Source of the DNA: an uncultured Desulfobacteraceae bacterium
Lineage (GTDB): Bacteria; Desulfobacterota; Desulfobacteria; Desulfobacterales; UBA5852
DNA: 64,000 nt
Assembly: GCA_913060875.1 (NCBI GenBank)
Contig: CAJXSL010000011.1
Coordinates: forward strand, 62,001 to 126,000
Reading direction: 5' to 3'
Position numbers and translations under genes: made by a program. The notes beneath the pieces are model-generated. The model did no database searches, was not told the DNA's origin, and worked only from the letters and a program-made list of their open reading frames with translations. Of this stretch, positions 1-8,575 are shown piece by piece (positions within the stretch are counted from its first letter, which is position 1; every line of letters starts with the position of its first letter).

Positions 1-225
1 GATGCAGTCCGCCGGTGTACCGCTGACGGCATACCCTTTGAAATGGGCATTCAGGGCCACCCGGGACGCCCGCAGGGGATGATGGAGCGTAATGCCGTGT
101 CCCACCGCACTGCGTTCCTGGTCCGGGGCCACCACGTCCACCGTGTGCCGGTCGGCCAGACGCTGATGCAGCGCCTGCAGGCCGGGTGCGAAGATGCCAT
201 CGTCGTTGGTGAGAAGAATATTCAT
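1..225 (-). CDS. surE: 5'/3'-nucleotidase SurE, N-terminal part (runs off the window)
   Basis: Reading leftward from an ATG at 225 gives 75 codons that stay open to the window edge. The product starts [10 protein letters not shown], the SurE metal-site signature with the Asp pair at residues 8-9, followed by the family [11 protein letters not shown] segment with its metal-binding Ser at about residue 39, and a conserved SGTPADC stretch. SurE is a metal-dependent phosphatase of nucleoside monophosphates and polyphosphate found in the cytoplasm. A purine-rich AAGG lies a few bases before the ATG. The remaining two thirds of the gene lie outside the window, so completeness cannot be judged. It is separated by 120 bp from the tup operon and reads in the same direction. 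Confidence 0.93.
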   Translation of the reverse strand, partial: MNILLTNDDGIFAPGLQALHQRLADRHTVDVVAPDQERSAVGHGITLHHPLRASRVALNAHFKGYAVSGTPADCI

Positions 226-345
226 AGGGGCCTTGTTGTCCATGTCGGGAACGGCAGGCCACACCTATATAAGAAAACCGATTGCGGCGCAAGGTGTAAG
301 CCCTGACGCTGTCAACCAAAGGCATGGCCACAGCAGGATGGAAAT

Positions 346-1353
346 CTAGAGCATCGTCAGGGCATCAGGCGGGCAGAGAACACTTACCAGGTCCCCAATG
401 CGGGGATTCAGATCCTGGTAGGCCTGGGAAGACAAAATGATCGTCAGGGGCACGCCCACATCCACCATGAGCCGAACCTCGTCACCATCGGCGACCATTT
501 GGAAAACCCGGCCGGGGCAACTTTCCGGTTTAACCAAATCCGATTGCAGCGCGGCCACCTTGATACGCCGGGGATCGATGGCTACCCTGCCGGCCGCGGG
601 CGCGTCCGAAGGCATCCGCACCCGCAGCTGATGGCCAAGGCATCCCCATATTTGGTTATCTTCGCGGTAAACCGAGGTCGGAAAGGTATTTTCGTAATCA
701 GCGCCGTTCAGGCGGCCGTCGGAAAGGTGCAGGCGTGTCTGGGTCAGGCGGGCGGCCTGGGTTAAATCGTGGGTACAAAAGATAATGGCGGACTTACCGG
801 CATCGCGGATTTCCCGCATAATCGCCTCGATGACCGAACGGTTTTCCATGTCCACATTCGAGGTGGGTTCGTCCATCAGGATCACCTGTGGACGGCAGGC
901 CACGGCCCTTGCGATGGCCACACGCTGGGTTTCACCACCGGAAAGATGGCTCCCGTCAGCCCCGGCGAAGGCACGCATGCCAACCATTTCCAGGCTTTCA
1001 TCCACCCGGCGGGCGATCTCGCGCCGCGCCAGACCGCGCAGTTTCAAGCCGAAGGCCACGTTTTTGGCCACCGTTGTGCTGAACAGGATCGGATGCTGCT
1101 CCACCAGCACGGCCTGACGTCGCAAACGGTGCAATTGCGTCGAGTTGAAAGCCACCGGCTGATCCTGAAACATCAGCTGACCGGATGAGGGTCGCAGCAG
1201 GAAGGCCAGAATGTGCAGCAGCGTGGTTTTGCCGGCGCCGTTGGGTCCCAGGAGCGCCACCATGCCGCCGGCGTCGATGGTCAGGGCCGGCAGGTCCAGA
1301 ACGGTCCGTCCGTTGTAATTTTTCTTCAATCCGCGGACATCGTAGAGACTCAT
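346..1353 (-). CDS. tupC: Tungstate ABC transporter, ATP-binding subunit (TupC)
   Basis: The 335-residue product is an ABC ATPase with Walker A GPNGAGKTT near residue 36, Q-loop, signature LSGGETQRVAIARA near 137 and Walker B VILMDEPTSNVD. The last roughly 90 residues form an extra C-terminal region typical of oxyanion importers (TOBE-like) and may sense substrate. It powers uptake through the TupB permease. Its ATG overlaps the tupB stop by four bases, which implies translational coupling. The assignment to tungstate rather than molybdate rests on the neighbouring TupA and on the TupB-type permease; the ATPase alone would not decide it. Confidence 0.9.
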   Translation of the reverse strand: MSLYDVRGLKKNYNGRTVLDLPALTIDAGGMVALLGPNGAGKTTLLHILAFLLRPSSGQLMFQDQPVAFNSTQLHRLRRQAVLVEQHPILFSTTVAKNVAFGLKLRGLARREIARRVDESLEMVGMRAFAGADGSHLSGGETQRVAIARAVACRPQVILMDEPTSNVDMENRSVIEAIMREIRDAGKSAIIFCTHDLTQAARLTQTRLHLSDGRLNGADYENTFPTSVYREDNQIWGCLGHQLRVRMPSDAPAAGRVAIDPRRIKVAALQSDLVKPESCPGRVFQMVADGDEVRLMVDVGVPLTIILSSQAYQDLNPRIGDLVSVLCPPDALTML

Positions 1354-2045
1354 TCGGCGTACCGTCCCTGGAAATAGTTCAGCAGGGTGTTCATCCCCAG
1401 GCTGATGGTGAGCAGCACGATGCCCAGTCCCACGGCAAGCACGAATTCCCCCTTGTCGTACTCCAGTGCCATGGCGGTGGTCATGGTGCGCGTAAAACCA
1501 CGGGCGTTGCCCCCCAGCATCATGCTGATGCCGATTTCGGATATGACACGACCGAAAGCGGCCACGGCCGCAGCCACAATACCGAAACGGGCTTCGCGCA
1601 AAACCGCCAGGGCGGTCTGCAGGTGATCGGCCCCCAGGGTCAGGGCCGTGCGGCGGTAGCGGTCGTCAATGCGGCTGAGAGCGGCAATGGTCAAGGCCGT
1701 AATCACCGGGAGAATCAGGATCACCTGGCCGATGATAATGGCGTTGGGCGTGTAGAGAAGGTTGAGCATGCCAAGCACACCCCGGCGCGCAATCACGGTG
1801 TACACCATGAGTCCGATAACCACGGTGGGCAGCGCCAGCAAGGTATTCAAAAGGGTGATCACCACCCGTTTGCCCCGAAACTGGTTGAAGCCGATCAGAA
1901 ACCCCAGGGGAACCCCCAATCCGCCGGCAAGGAGGGTGGAGGCGAGGCTCACCCGCAGGGAAAGCCCTACAATCTCCATGAGTTCCGGATCGGCGCCCAG
2001 AATAAGCCGCATGGCCGATAAAAAACTGTCGATGAAAAACGCCAT
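1350..2045 (-). CDS. tupB: Tungstate ABC transporter, permease subunit (TupB)
   Basis: I take the ATG at 2045 (product begins MAFFIDSF), which follows a strong GAGGAGG ribosome site; the longer open frame upstream adds a Cys- and Arg-rich segment unlike a permease and crosses a stem-loop. The resulting 231-residue protein is hydrophobic with about five membrane spans and has the cytoplasmic coupling loop of binding-protein-dependent permeases (EARFGIVAAAVAAFGRVISEIG). It forms the inner-membrane channel for tungstate. It lies between tupA and tupC, reads with both, and overlaps tupC by four bases. Confidence 0.9.
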   Translation of the reverse strand: MAFFIDSFLSAMRLILGADPELMEIVGLSLRVSLASTLLAGGLGVPLGFLIGFNQFRGKRVVITLLNTLLALPTVVIGLMVYTVIARRGVLGMLNLLYTPNAIIIGQVILILPVITALTIAALSRIDDRYRRTALTLGADHLQTALAVLREARFGIVAAAVAAFGRVISEIGISMMLGGNARGFTRTMTTAMALEYDKGEFVLAVGLGIVLLTISLGMNTLLNYFQGRYAE

Positions 2046-2125
2046 CGTCCTCCTCGCAAATGTCGTCTGAGCCGCAGGGCGGCAAACCTCCGGCGGAGCC
2101 CCCGATGAACGCCCCCTGAAACAAC

Positions 2126-2147
2126 AGGGCCTGCCGAAGCAGGCCCT
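2126..2147 (-). terminator. UUCG-capped stem-loop between tupA and tupB
   Basis: On the transcribed strand a perfect 9-bp stem (AGGGCCTGC / GCAGGCCCT) encloses a TTCG loop closed by C-G, the especially stable C(UUCG)G tetraloop. It is followed by a weak T-containing stretch (TGTTGTTTC), not a true U-run. It sits after tupA and before tupBC, where a partial terminator or an RNA-end stabiliser would give more binding protein than membrane components. Termination itself is inferred. Confidence 0.6.
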
Positions 2148-2210
2148 ATTTATAGCGCAGAGAGGTGCGCCGGACAATACCACGGGTGCCCATTGCGGGC
2201 AGACCGATGG

Positions 2211-3116
2211 CTATTGGGCAGCGGGAATCGCATCGGGGTAGAATAAGGGTTTGCCCAGCAGCCGATAGTTGGCGATCAGCCCCTGGCCTTGCGGGGAAAC
2301 CAGCCATTCGGCAAACGCTTCGGCCTGTTTAACTTTGACCTGGGGATATTTGGCCGGATTGACCGGGATGACGCCGTAGGGATTGGCCAGGCGGTCGTCC
2401 CCCTCGCAGAGGACCGTCAGACCCAGTTTTTCCTTGCGGCCGAACTTGTATTTAATATAGGTGCCCCGGTCACTCATGACGTAAGCCTGTTTTTCGTCGG
2501 CGAATGTCAGGGCTTTACCCATGCCCTGGCCGATGGACATGTACCATTCCCCCAAACCGCCGGGATAATCGAACTGGATTTCCCGGTTTTTGCCTTTTTT
2601 GACAATTGTCTGGGTAATCGTTTCAAGGGGCAGCCCGGTGGCTTTCCACAGCTGTTGTTCCTTGGTATGCGTGCCGCTGTCATCGCCGCGGCTGACAAAC
2701 ATTGCTTTCTGGGTGGCAATGGTCTTCAGGGCGGCGGCCACATCGCTCTGCCCCGTGATGCCCGCCGGGTCGGCCTCGGGCCCCAGGATGACGAAATCGT
2801 TATGCATGACCGCATAACGCTTGGTGCCATAGCCCTCGGCCACGAATTTTTCTTCACGTCCCTTGGCGTGGACGAAAATAATATCCACGTTGCCGTCCAT
2901 GCCGTCGCGGATCGCAGCGCCGGTCCCTTTGGCAATGACCTTCACGGAAATGCCGGTCTCCTTTTCAAATGCCGGCAGCAGGATATCCAGGAGGCCGGAC
3001 GCCTGGGTGCTGGTGGTGGTGGACATGGTCAGGACGTGATCGTCGGCCGGCGACAGGGCCGGGAAGCAAAACACGATAACGCCGAAAACGGCAAGCCAGA
3101 ATGTCAATCGTTTCAT
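2211..3116 (-). CDS. tupA: Tungstate-binding periplasmic protein (TupA)
   Basis: The 301-residue protein starts with a cleavable signal peptide (hydrophobic core at residues 4-22) and then has the TMSTTTSTQASGLLDILLP segment diagnostic of TupA, the high-affinity tungstate-binding protein. Further family segments are GTGAAIRDG and SRGDDSGTHTKE. It captures tungstate in the periplasm for TupBC; in anaerobes tungsten serves formate dehydrogenases and aldehyde oxidoreductases. The ATG at 3116 follows a strong AAGGAGGA ribosome site. tupA is first of three leftward genes, with a UUCG hairpin between it and tupB. Confidence 0.93.
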   Translation of the reverse strand: MKRLTFWLAVFGVIVFCFPALSPADDHVLTMSTTTSTQASGLLDILLPAFEKETGISVKVIAKGTGAAIRDGMDGNVDIIFVHAKGREEKFVAEGYGTKRYAVMHNDFVILGPEADPAGITGQSDVAAALKTIATQKAMFVSRGDDSGTHTKEQQLWKATGLPLETITQTIVKKGKNREIQFDYPGGLGEWYMSIGQGMGKALTFADEKQAYVMSDRGTYIKYKFGRKEKLGLTVLCEGDDRLANPYGVIPVNPAKYPQVKVKQAEAFAEWLVSPQGQGLIANYRLLGKPLFYPDAIPAAQ

Positions 3117-3746
3117 CCTTCCTCCTTCATCATTCGGGGTCTTCGTTGATCATGTACCGCCTTGCCGACGTTGTTCGGCGCAGGGCACGGGGCAGCTGTC
3201 ACAACCTGTTCATTTTCGTTACTTATCGTCCCTTTAGGTATTTTTTCAATCCTTATTTTAACGTTATTTACCGTCAAGACGAAAAAAATACGAAGAATAA
3301 CATTCGAAAAAATGAATAGCAGAAACCCATCATCGCCGCTGAAAAGGCGTGGTTCCACCCTAAAACTGTTGTTTTATTCAATTTATCCCGCCACAATGAT
3401 CACCGGTGGGCGGTGGGATAATGGTGCGTGGACTGTTCATCCGCCTCTGGCGGGCCTGGGACCGTTATATAAGGACGAGTTTGGGGTGGTCCGGCGGCAA
3501 TAGCCGGTATCAGCAGCCAACGTCGTGCCGTCAGACAAGGCGCCCATCGAAACACGGCGTGCAGCAGTCGCAAAACAATAATCACCCGCACACGATTGGC
3601 AAGACGGTATGGTGCCAAGCAACGCCACGCCGTCGTCCGGTTGAACAACGCCCAGGGAAGTATAAAACATCGTTACCCCCCCGGATCAGTCGAATCCCGC
3701 CGGTTTCTCCCCCCCCCCAAAGAGACGGTTTAGGTTAAAACTAACG
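3117..3746. other. Gap between divergent tupA and lptD, no gene found
   Basis: About 630 bases hold no convincing coding region. The open frames here translate to Arg- and Pro-rich sequence without family resemblance. The first 200 bases beside tupA are AT-rich and probably hold its leader and promoter. I searched this leader by eye for a molybdenum/tungsten cofactor riboswitch and could not support one. Confidence 0.5.
3255..3283 (-). promoter_or_regulatory. Weak candidate promoter for tupABC
   Basis: On the minus strand TTCGTC (3283-3278) and TAAAAT (3260-3255) are separated by 17 bp in an AT-rich leader, giving a start near 3248 and a leader of about 130 bases before tupA. The -10 box matches five of six consensus positions, the -35 only about three, so this is a suggestion. 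Confidence 0.3.
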
Positions 3747-3777
3747 TTGACTTTTCCCACGCCCTCCTGTTTATAAG
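3747..3777 (+). promoter_or_regulatory. Candidate sigma-70 promoter upstream of lptD
   Basis: TTGACT (3747-3752) and TATAAG (3772-3777) match consensus in five of six positions each, though the 19-bp spacer is long. Transcription from here would run through the 144-bp hairpin repeat at 3815-3958 before reaching lptD at 4039. Confidence 0.45.
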
Positions 3778-3814
3778 ATCGGTTTATGACGCCATCGGCA
3801 GCGTATGGATAGTT

Positions 3815-3958
3815 AGTGCCCATCCATAAATGGTAGGTTTTGGTTTCTAGCAAGGCCCGAGCGCGTTTTCAACCGGAGGAATAGTAGGCTATTTCGAGGA
3901 TTGAAAACGAGCGAGAACGCCGCCAGAGCCCGAAAGATGCCCTTTATGGATGGGCACT
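3815..3958 (+). repeat. Hairpin repeat element, copy 1 (144 bp)
   Basis: The element is bounded by a perfect 16-bp terminal inverted repeat (AGTGCCCATCCATAAA and its complement). The interior is also imperfectly self-complementary around a centre near 3888, so the whole unit can fold into one long hairpin. Copy 2 lies at 60745-60885 in the same orientation, and an inverted, truncated copy at 63928-64000. It encodes nothing and resembles a MITE or a REP-like palindrome. No transposase is present in the window. Confidence 0.85.
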
Positions 3959-4038
3959 CAGGGCTCCCATCAACATGACGGCTCCTCGCAATCCCCCTGC
4001 CACGGCGGACAATATATCCAAACAGTACAGGCGGCTTC

Positions 4039-6453
4039 ATGCACATCGTTACATTCCGCAGCCACTCCCGGAAGCTCCACCGGGCGGCCCGAATCGGGTT
4101 CATCTGTCTCCTGACAGGCATGATGCTCCTCGGCGGACTCATTTTTCCGGCGTGGGGCGCGGATATGGCTGAACGTTTCAATGAGAATCCGGACGAGCCC
4201 TGGCATATCACCGCCGATACGATCAGTTATGACGACCCCACCCGCCGTTACGTGGCCGACGGTCGCGTGCGCATCAGCAAAGGAATGGTTCGGCTCACGG
4301 CCGACCATGTCCGCTTCGATCACCGCACCATGGACGCCGCCGCCACCGGCCATGTGGTTCTGGTCAGCGGCAAGGATGTGCTCATCGGCGACAGCGTCGA
4401 AATCAATTTGCAGGACCAGGTCGGGACCGTGATCAATGGGACCATTTTTCTGGAGGAAAACCATTTTTATATCCGCGGCGAAAAAATCGAAAAGCTGGGC
4501 AAAAACACCTATGCCGCCGAGCGGGCCAGCGTTTCCAGCTGCGACGGCCAGCGCCCCGCCTGGAAGATAACCGGCCGCAAACTGGACGTCACCATCGAGG
4601 GCTACGGCGTGGTCCGGCATGCCGCCCTGTGGGCCAAAGAAGTTCCGGTGCTGTACACCCCGATTTTTGTGTTCCCCGCCAAACGCGAGCGCCAGACCGG
4701 GTTGCTGTCGCCCCAGGCGGGAACATCCAGCCGCAAAGGCACCTACATTATTCAGCCCTTTTTCTGGGCCATCAATGAACAGTCGGATTTGACGGTTTAT
4801 GAACATTATATGAGCGACCGCGGCAACAAGCTGGGCATCGAGTACCGGTACGTGGTGGACCCCCTGACCCGGGGAACGGCCATGTTCGACTACCTCGACG
4901 ACCGGGAAGTGGATGACGGCATCGGCGACAACAGCGACGACTGGGGGTACACCAATGACAACTACCTGCGCCCGGACGACGATCGCTACTGGTTCCGGAT
5001 GAAGCATGATCAGGGGCTGCCCTTCGGCTTCACCGGCCGCATCGACCTGGATATCGTCAGCGACCAGGACTACCTCACCGAATTCCGCAACGAAATGACC
5101 GGTTACTACGAGACACGGGATTATTTCCGGGACACCTTCGGCCGGGATTTGGACAGCTACAACGATCCCATTCGCACCAACCAGGCCATTGTCTCCCGCC
5201 GCTGGGACCGCTTCAGCCTCAACGGCGGCATCGTCTGGCTGGACGATACGACCGAGCGTTGGGAACCAGATGTCGCCGCCGCCAGCTCGGTGCCCAAGCT
5301 GGACACCCAGCTCCAGCGCCTGCCCCTGGTCCGCTTCGATGCCATGCGCCAACCCCTGGGCGATACCCCGCTCCTGTTCAACATGGACACCGAATGGACC
5401 TATTTTTACAGTGATGACAATACCAACGCAGCCCGCATCGATTTGCATCCCAGAGTCACCTGGCCCTTCCGGCTGGGGCAGGCACTTTACGTCGAACCTT
5501 CGGCCGGCCTTCGCCAAACGGCCTGGTTCGTGAAAGATTATCAGGACATTACCGCCGAAGAAGCCAAAGACGACGATACCTACCGCACCCTGTACGATCT
5601 CAAGATGGATGTATCTTCTGAGTTTTCAAGAGTTTACGGAAAGTTCAGTCTCGACGGCGACGCTATCCGCCATACGGTCCTGCCACGCGTGGTCTATGAA
5701 TACATTCCCAACAAGGATCAGGACGAATACCCGGCCTTTTACCAACAAACGGAAACGGGGGATGCCAGCGATCCCGTTGACTTCACTGCCCTGGACGACG
5801 GTGTCAACCGCATCGATCCAGTAAACAAAATCACCTATTCGATCACCAACAGCTTCACCTCCAAGTCCCGGGCGGTGCATGTTGATGAGGATGGCGGGAC
5901 CGACGAACCGTCCGCGCCCCAATACAACGATTTCCTGCGCATCAAACTGGAACAGTATTATGATATCCGAGAAGCTCAAGGCAGCGATCGTATGGACCCG
6001 GAACGGAAACGGCCGTTTTCCCCGATCCGCGCCGAACTGGAATATACCCCGGCCCGCTACCTCAAACTGACAGCCGACGCCGAATACGACGTCTACGACA
6101 ACCGACTGGCGCAGCGCAATCTCTCCGCCACGCTCACCACGCCCCGGGGCGACGAACTCTACCTGCGCTACAGCTACGACAAGGCCGATTACAGCTTCTA
6201 CCAGAAAGACGATACCGACGAAGACATCGAATCGCTTTATGGCCGCATCCGGTTGAAACTGCCCTGGCGGTTTACGGCCTATGCCAGCAACGAATATGAC
6301 TTTGAGGAAAGCGACCGGATTGAAACCACCGTCGGACTGCTTTATGAGGCCCAGTGCTGGTCTCTGGACCTCCGCTACAATGACGAGGACGACGACAAAG
6401 AGTTCTCCTTTATGTTCAACCTCTACGGATTGGGTCCCCTCGGTCTGCAATAG
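4039..6453 (+). CDS. lptD: LPS assembly outer-membrane protein LptD
   Basis: The 804-residue protein has a signal peptide (core at about residues 18-38, ending near PAWGAD). An OstA/LptA-like jellyroll follows (about 50-150, with WHITADTISYDD and DGRVRISKG), then a long beta-barrel with many acidic and aromatic residues, ending LYGLGPLGLQ. LptD forms the outer-membrane translocon that inserts lipopolysaccharide at the cell surface, with LptE. The mature protein has one Cys near residue 168 and one near 773, where E. coli LptD uses two Cys pairs. The ATG at 4039 follows GGCGG. It is followed after 46 bases by a NusG-like gene. Confidence 0.93.
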   Translation: MHIVTFRSHSRKLHRAARIGFICLLTGMMLLGGLIFPAWGADMAERFNENPDEPWHITADTISYDDPTRRYVADGRVRISKGMVRLTADHVRFDHRTMDAAATGHVVLVSGKDVLIGDSVEINLQDQVGTVINGTIFLEENHFYIRGEKIEKLGKNTYAAERASVSSCDGQRPAWKITGRKLDVTIEGYGVVRHAALWAKEVPVLYTPIFVFPAKRERQTGLLSPQAGTSSRKGTYIIQPFFWAINEQSDLTVYEHYMSDRGNKLGIEYRYVVDPLTRGTAMFDYLDDREVDDGIGDNSDDWGYTNDNYLRPDDDRYWFRMKHDQGLPFGFTGRIDLDIVSDQDYLTEFRNEMTGYYETRDYFRDTFGRDLDSYNDPIRTNQAIVSRRWDRFSLNGGIVWLDDTTERWEPDVAAASSVPKLDTQLQRLPLVRFDAMRQPLGDTPLLFNMDTEWTYFYSDDNTNAARIDLHPRVTWPFRLGQALYVEPSAGLRQTAWFVKDYQDITAEEAKDDDTYRTLYDLKMDVSSEFSRVYGKFSLDGDAIRHTVLPRVVYEYIPNKDQDEYPAFYQQTETGDASDPVDFTALDDGVNRIDPVNKITYSITNSFTSKSRAVHVDEDGGTDEPSAPQYNDFLRIKLEQYYDIREAQGSDRMDPERKRPFSPIRAELEYTPARYLKLTADAEYDVYDNRLAQRNLSATLTTPRGDELYLRYSYDKADYSFYQKDDTDEDIESLYGRIRLKLPWRFTAYASNEYDFEESDRIETTVGLLYEAQCWSLDLRYNDEDDDKEFSFMFNLYGLGPLGLQ

Positions 6454-6499
6454 GAACCCGATGCCGGAGAAAAGTTTTCCCTGGAGTTGACGGACGCGC

Positions 6500-7051
6500 A
6501 TGAAAAGTAGTGAACTGACCTGGCACTGGTATGTTCTGCATACCCGCAGCCGTTTCGAAACCGTCGTCCATGACGGTCTTTTCAAGAAAGCCCATGACGT
6601 TTTCCTGCCGAAAGTACGGGTGCGCAGCAAACGGCGGGACCGCAAAGTCATGATCGACGTCCCCCTGTTTCCGGGTTATGTCTTTGTCAAATCCAACCTC
6701 CACCCCCATCACCACATCGATATCGTCAAAACGGTGGGCGCCGTTCGGCTGATCGGCAACAAACAGGTGCCGGTGGCCGTTCCCGATGAGACCATTGACT
6801 CCCTGCGCATCATGGTTTCCCGCAGCAGCCCGATCCAAACCGGCACGCGGTTTCGCAAGGGGGATCGTGTCATGGTCGTCAACGGCCCTTTTACTGGTAT
6901 TATCGGCACATTCGACCGTTATCGCGGCATGAAGCGCGTCATCGTCCACATCGACGCGCTCGGCCAGTTTGCCAGTGTCGAAGTGGACGAACAGGACGTG
7001 GAGATCATTCCCGCCGAGGGCAAGCAAGCCTTCCTGCCCGGCAACCTTTAA
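6500..7051 (+). CDS. NusG-family transcription antiterminator (UpxY/RfaH-like)
   Basis: The 183-residue product has an N-terminal NusG (NGN) domain beginning WYVLHTRSRFE, containing the PLFPGYVFV core, and a C-terminal KOW domain (FRKGDRVMVVNGPFTGIIG, about residues 115-135). NusG paralogues of this type bind paused RNA polymerase and let it read through long polysaccharide operons. Housekeeping NusG normally sits beside secE and ribosomal protein genes; this copy sits between lptD and an HU gene, so a specialised paralogue acting on surface-polysaccharide operons is more likely. Which operon it serves cannot be seen here. Confidence 0.82.
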   Translation: MKSSELTWHWYVLHTRSRFETVVHDGLFKKAHDVFLPKVRVRSKRRDRKVMIDVPLFPGYVFVKSNLHPHHHIDIVKTVGAVRLIGNKQVPVAVPDETIDSLRIMVSRSSPIQTGTRFRKGDRVMVVNGPFTGIIGTFDRYRGMKRVIVHIDALGQFASVEVDEQDVEIIPAEGKQAFLPGNL

Positions 7052-7233
7052 CTTTGTTGGCCTTTTATCACCGGGCTACGGACCATTCGGCCCAAGTCGT
7101 GCGGATCTCTTGAGGAGCTGAATCCGTGCGCCGACAGGGAGATGGGCTATAACCCCTTGACTTTTTACCGGCATTTATTTAATTATAACAGGATCATCAC
7201 ATCATCCGTCCGCTACCAACCCAAGGAGGTAGT

Positions 7234-7521
7234 ATGAATAAATTGGAACTCATCTCGGCCCTGAAAGCCGAAGCGAATATGTCCAAGGCCGAAGCCGCCA
7301 AAGTCGTGCAAATATTTTTTGACAACATGGCCGACGCGATGGCCCGCGGAGAGCGGGTTGAAATCAGGGGCTTGTGCAGCTTTTTTATCAAAGAATACAA
7401 AAGTTATACCGGCCGCAATCCCAAAACCGGCGCCCGTGTATTGATTAAACCGAAGCGACTCCCGTTTTTTAAATCCGGCAAGGAATTGCGCGAACGGGTC
7501 GACAGTGCCCTCGGCAACTGA
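7234..7521 (+). CDS. HU/IHF-family DNA-bending protein
   Basis: The 95-residue protein has the full HU/IHF fold: an N-terminal helical pair (KLELISALKAEANMSKAEAAKVVQ), the GRNPKTGA arm sequence whose Pro intercalates into DNA, and a C-terminal helix. Such proteins dimerise and bend DNA in the nucleoid. The ATG follows a strong AAGGAGGT ribosome site. The FFIKEY and LIKPKRLPFFKSGKEL segments look more IHF-like than HU-like, but I cannot assign alpha or beta. It overlaps the start of holB by 17 bases. Confidence 0.9.
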   Translation: MNKLELISALKAEANMSKAEAAKVVQIFFDNMADAMARGERVEIRGLCSFFIKEYKSYTGRNPKTGARVLIKPKRLPFFKSGKELRERVDSALGN

Positions 7522-8560
7522 TGCCGGGCTGATTCCCAGAGCTGTGCACGGATTTGATCTGATACAGGGTCAACAACAGGCCATTGGCCTTTTGGCCACT
7601 TTGCTTCGCAACGGGCATATCCCCCATGCGTTCATTTTTACGGGGATCGACGGTATCGGCAAGCAAACGGCGGCCAGGGCTTTTGCCATGGCCTGTAATT
7701 GCGCCAATCCCCAACCTTTCAAGACGGCCTGGCCAGACCTCCCCTCGCCGCCTGCCGTCAATGCCTGCGGGCAGTGCCGGACCTGCCGGCGTATCCTGGC
7801 GGACAATCATCCCGACATCCTGCATGTCCGCCCCTCGGGCAATTTGATTCGCATTGCGGCAATTCGCGAGCTCATTCAACGGTTGATGCTCAAACCCTAT
7901 GAACAGGGAAAACGTGTCGTCATCATCGCCAATGCCCATGCCATGAATCCGGAAGCCGGCAATGCCCTGCTCAAGGTCCTGGAAGAGCCCCCCGAGAACA
8001 CCCTGCTGATCTTGACCGCCCAGCAGACCACGGATCTCCTGCCCACCATCGTTTCCCGTTGCCAGCAAATTCGTTTTGCCCCGTTGCCGCGTGACGTGCT
8101 GGTGGAATTGATCGCCGCGAATGAAGACCTGACGCGCGAAGAAGCCTTGAGCGCCGCCAATCTTTCCGGCGGAAGCTATACCCACGCCCTGCGGCTGATC
8201 GGCGAAGGATGGATCCCCCGCCGCACCTGGTTGGCCAAGGAAGTCAGCCAATTGCGGACACAACCAACCGTAACCATACTCGCCCTGGCCGAAAAGCTGG
8301 CCGCCCGCAAGGCCTTGTTGCCGGATACGCTGGCATGGCTGTTAAGCTGGTACAGGGATGTGATCGTATTTCCGTTTCAACCCCAGCAGGTCGTCAACAG
8401 CGACCTGCAAGACCAAATCGAGGCAACGGCTGCGGGCGTTGACCAACAGACCCTGATCAAAGGGATGCGGCTTATCCAGAAGGCGCTCAAAGACCTCCAG
8501 GCCAATGCGAATCCACGCCTGACCATGGAAGCACTTGTCCTGCAGCTGGCAGCCGGTTAA
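7505..8560 (+). CDS. holB: DNA polymerase III subunit delta-prime
   Basis: The 351-residue protein is a clamp-loader AAA+ subunit. It has IQGQQQAIGLL near the N-terminus, a modified P-loop (GIDGIGKQTAARAFA), a four-Cys zinc module (CxC ... CGQCRTC), the LLKVLEEPPENTLLIL segment and the SRCQQIRF sensor region. Delta-prime helps open and load the sliding clamp during replication. The start is a GTG at 7505 inside the end of the HU gene; an in-frame GTG at 7544 is a shorter alternative and neither has a strong ribosome site. It is followed by ricT and metG, a widely conserved order. Confidence 0.92.
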   Translation: MPSATDAGLIPRAVHGFDLIQGQQQAIGLLATLLRNGHIPHAFIFTGIDGIGKQTAARAFAMACNCANPQPFKTAWPDLPSPPAVNACGQCRTCRRILADNHPDILHVRPSGNLIRIAAIRELIQRLMLKPYEQGKRVVIIANAHAMNPEAGNALLKVLEEPPENTLLILTAQQTTDLLPTIVSRCQQIRFAPLPRDVLVELIAANEDLTREEALSAANLSGGSYTHALRLIGEGWIPRRTWLAKEVSQLRTQPTVTILALAEKLAARKALLPDTLAWLLSWYRDVIVFPFQPQQVVNSDLQDQIEATAAGVDQQTLIKGMRLIQKALKDLQANANPRLTMEALVLQLAAG

Positions 8561-8575
8561 GAAAGATGTTCGCTG

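Noticed and set aside
3120..3360. Moco/Tuco riboswitch in the tupA leader
   Set aside because: I could not align the leader with the remembered consensus; only an AT-rich leader is supported. A covariance-model search would decide.
3406..3738. 110-codon open frame in the tupA-lptD gap
   Set aside because: Composition is Arg- and Pro-rich, no family pattern, no ribosome site, and it overlaps the promoter region.
7157..7189. TTGACT and TATAAC upstream of the HU/IHF gene as a promoter
   Set aside because: Both boxes look good but are 21 bp apart, too wide for sigma-70; closer -10 candidates match poorly.
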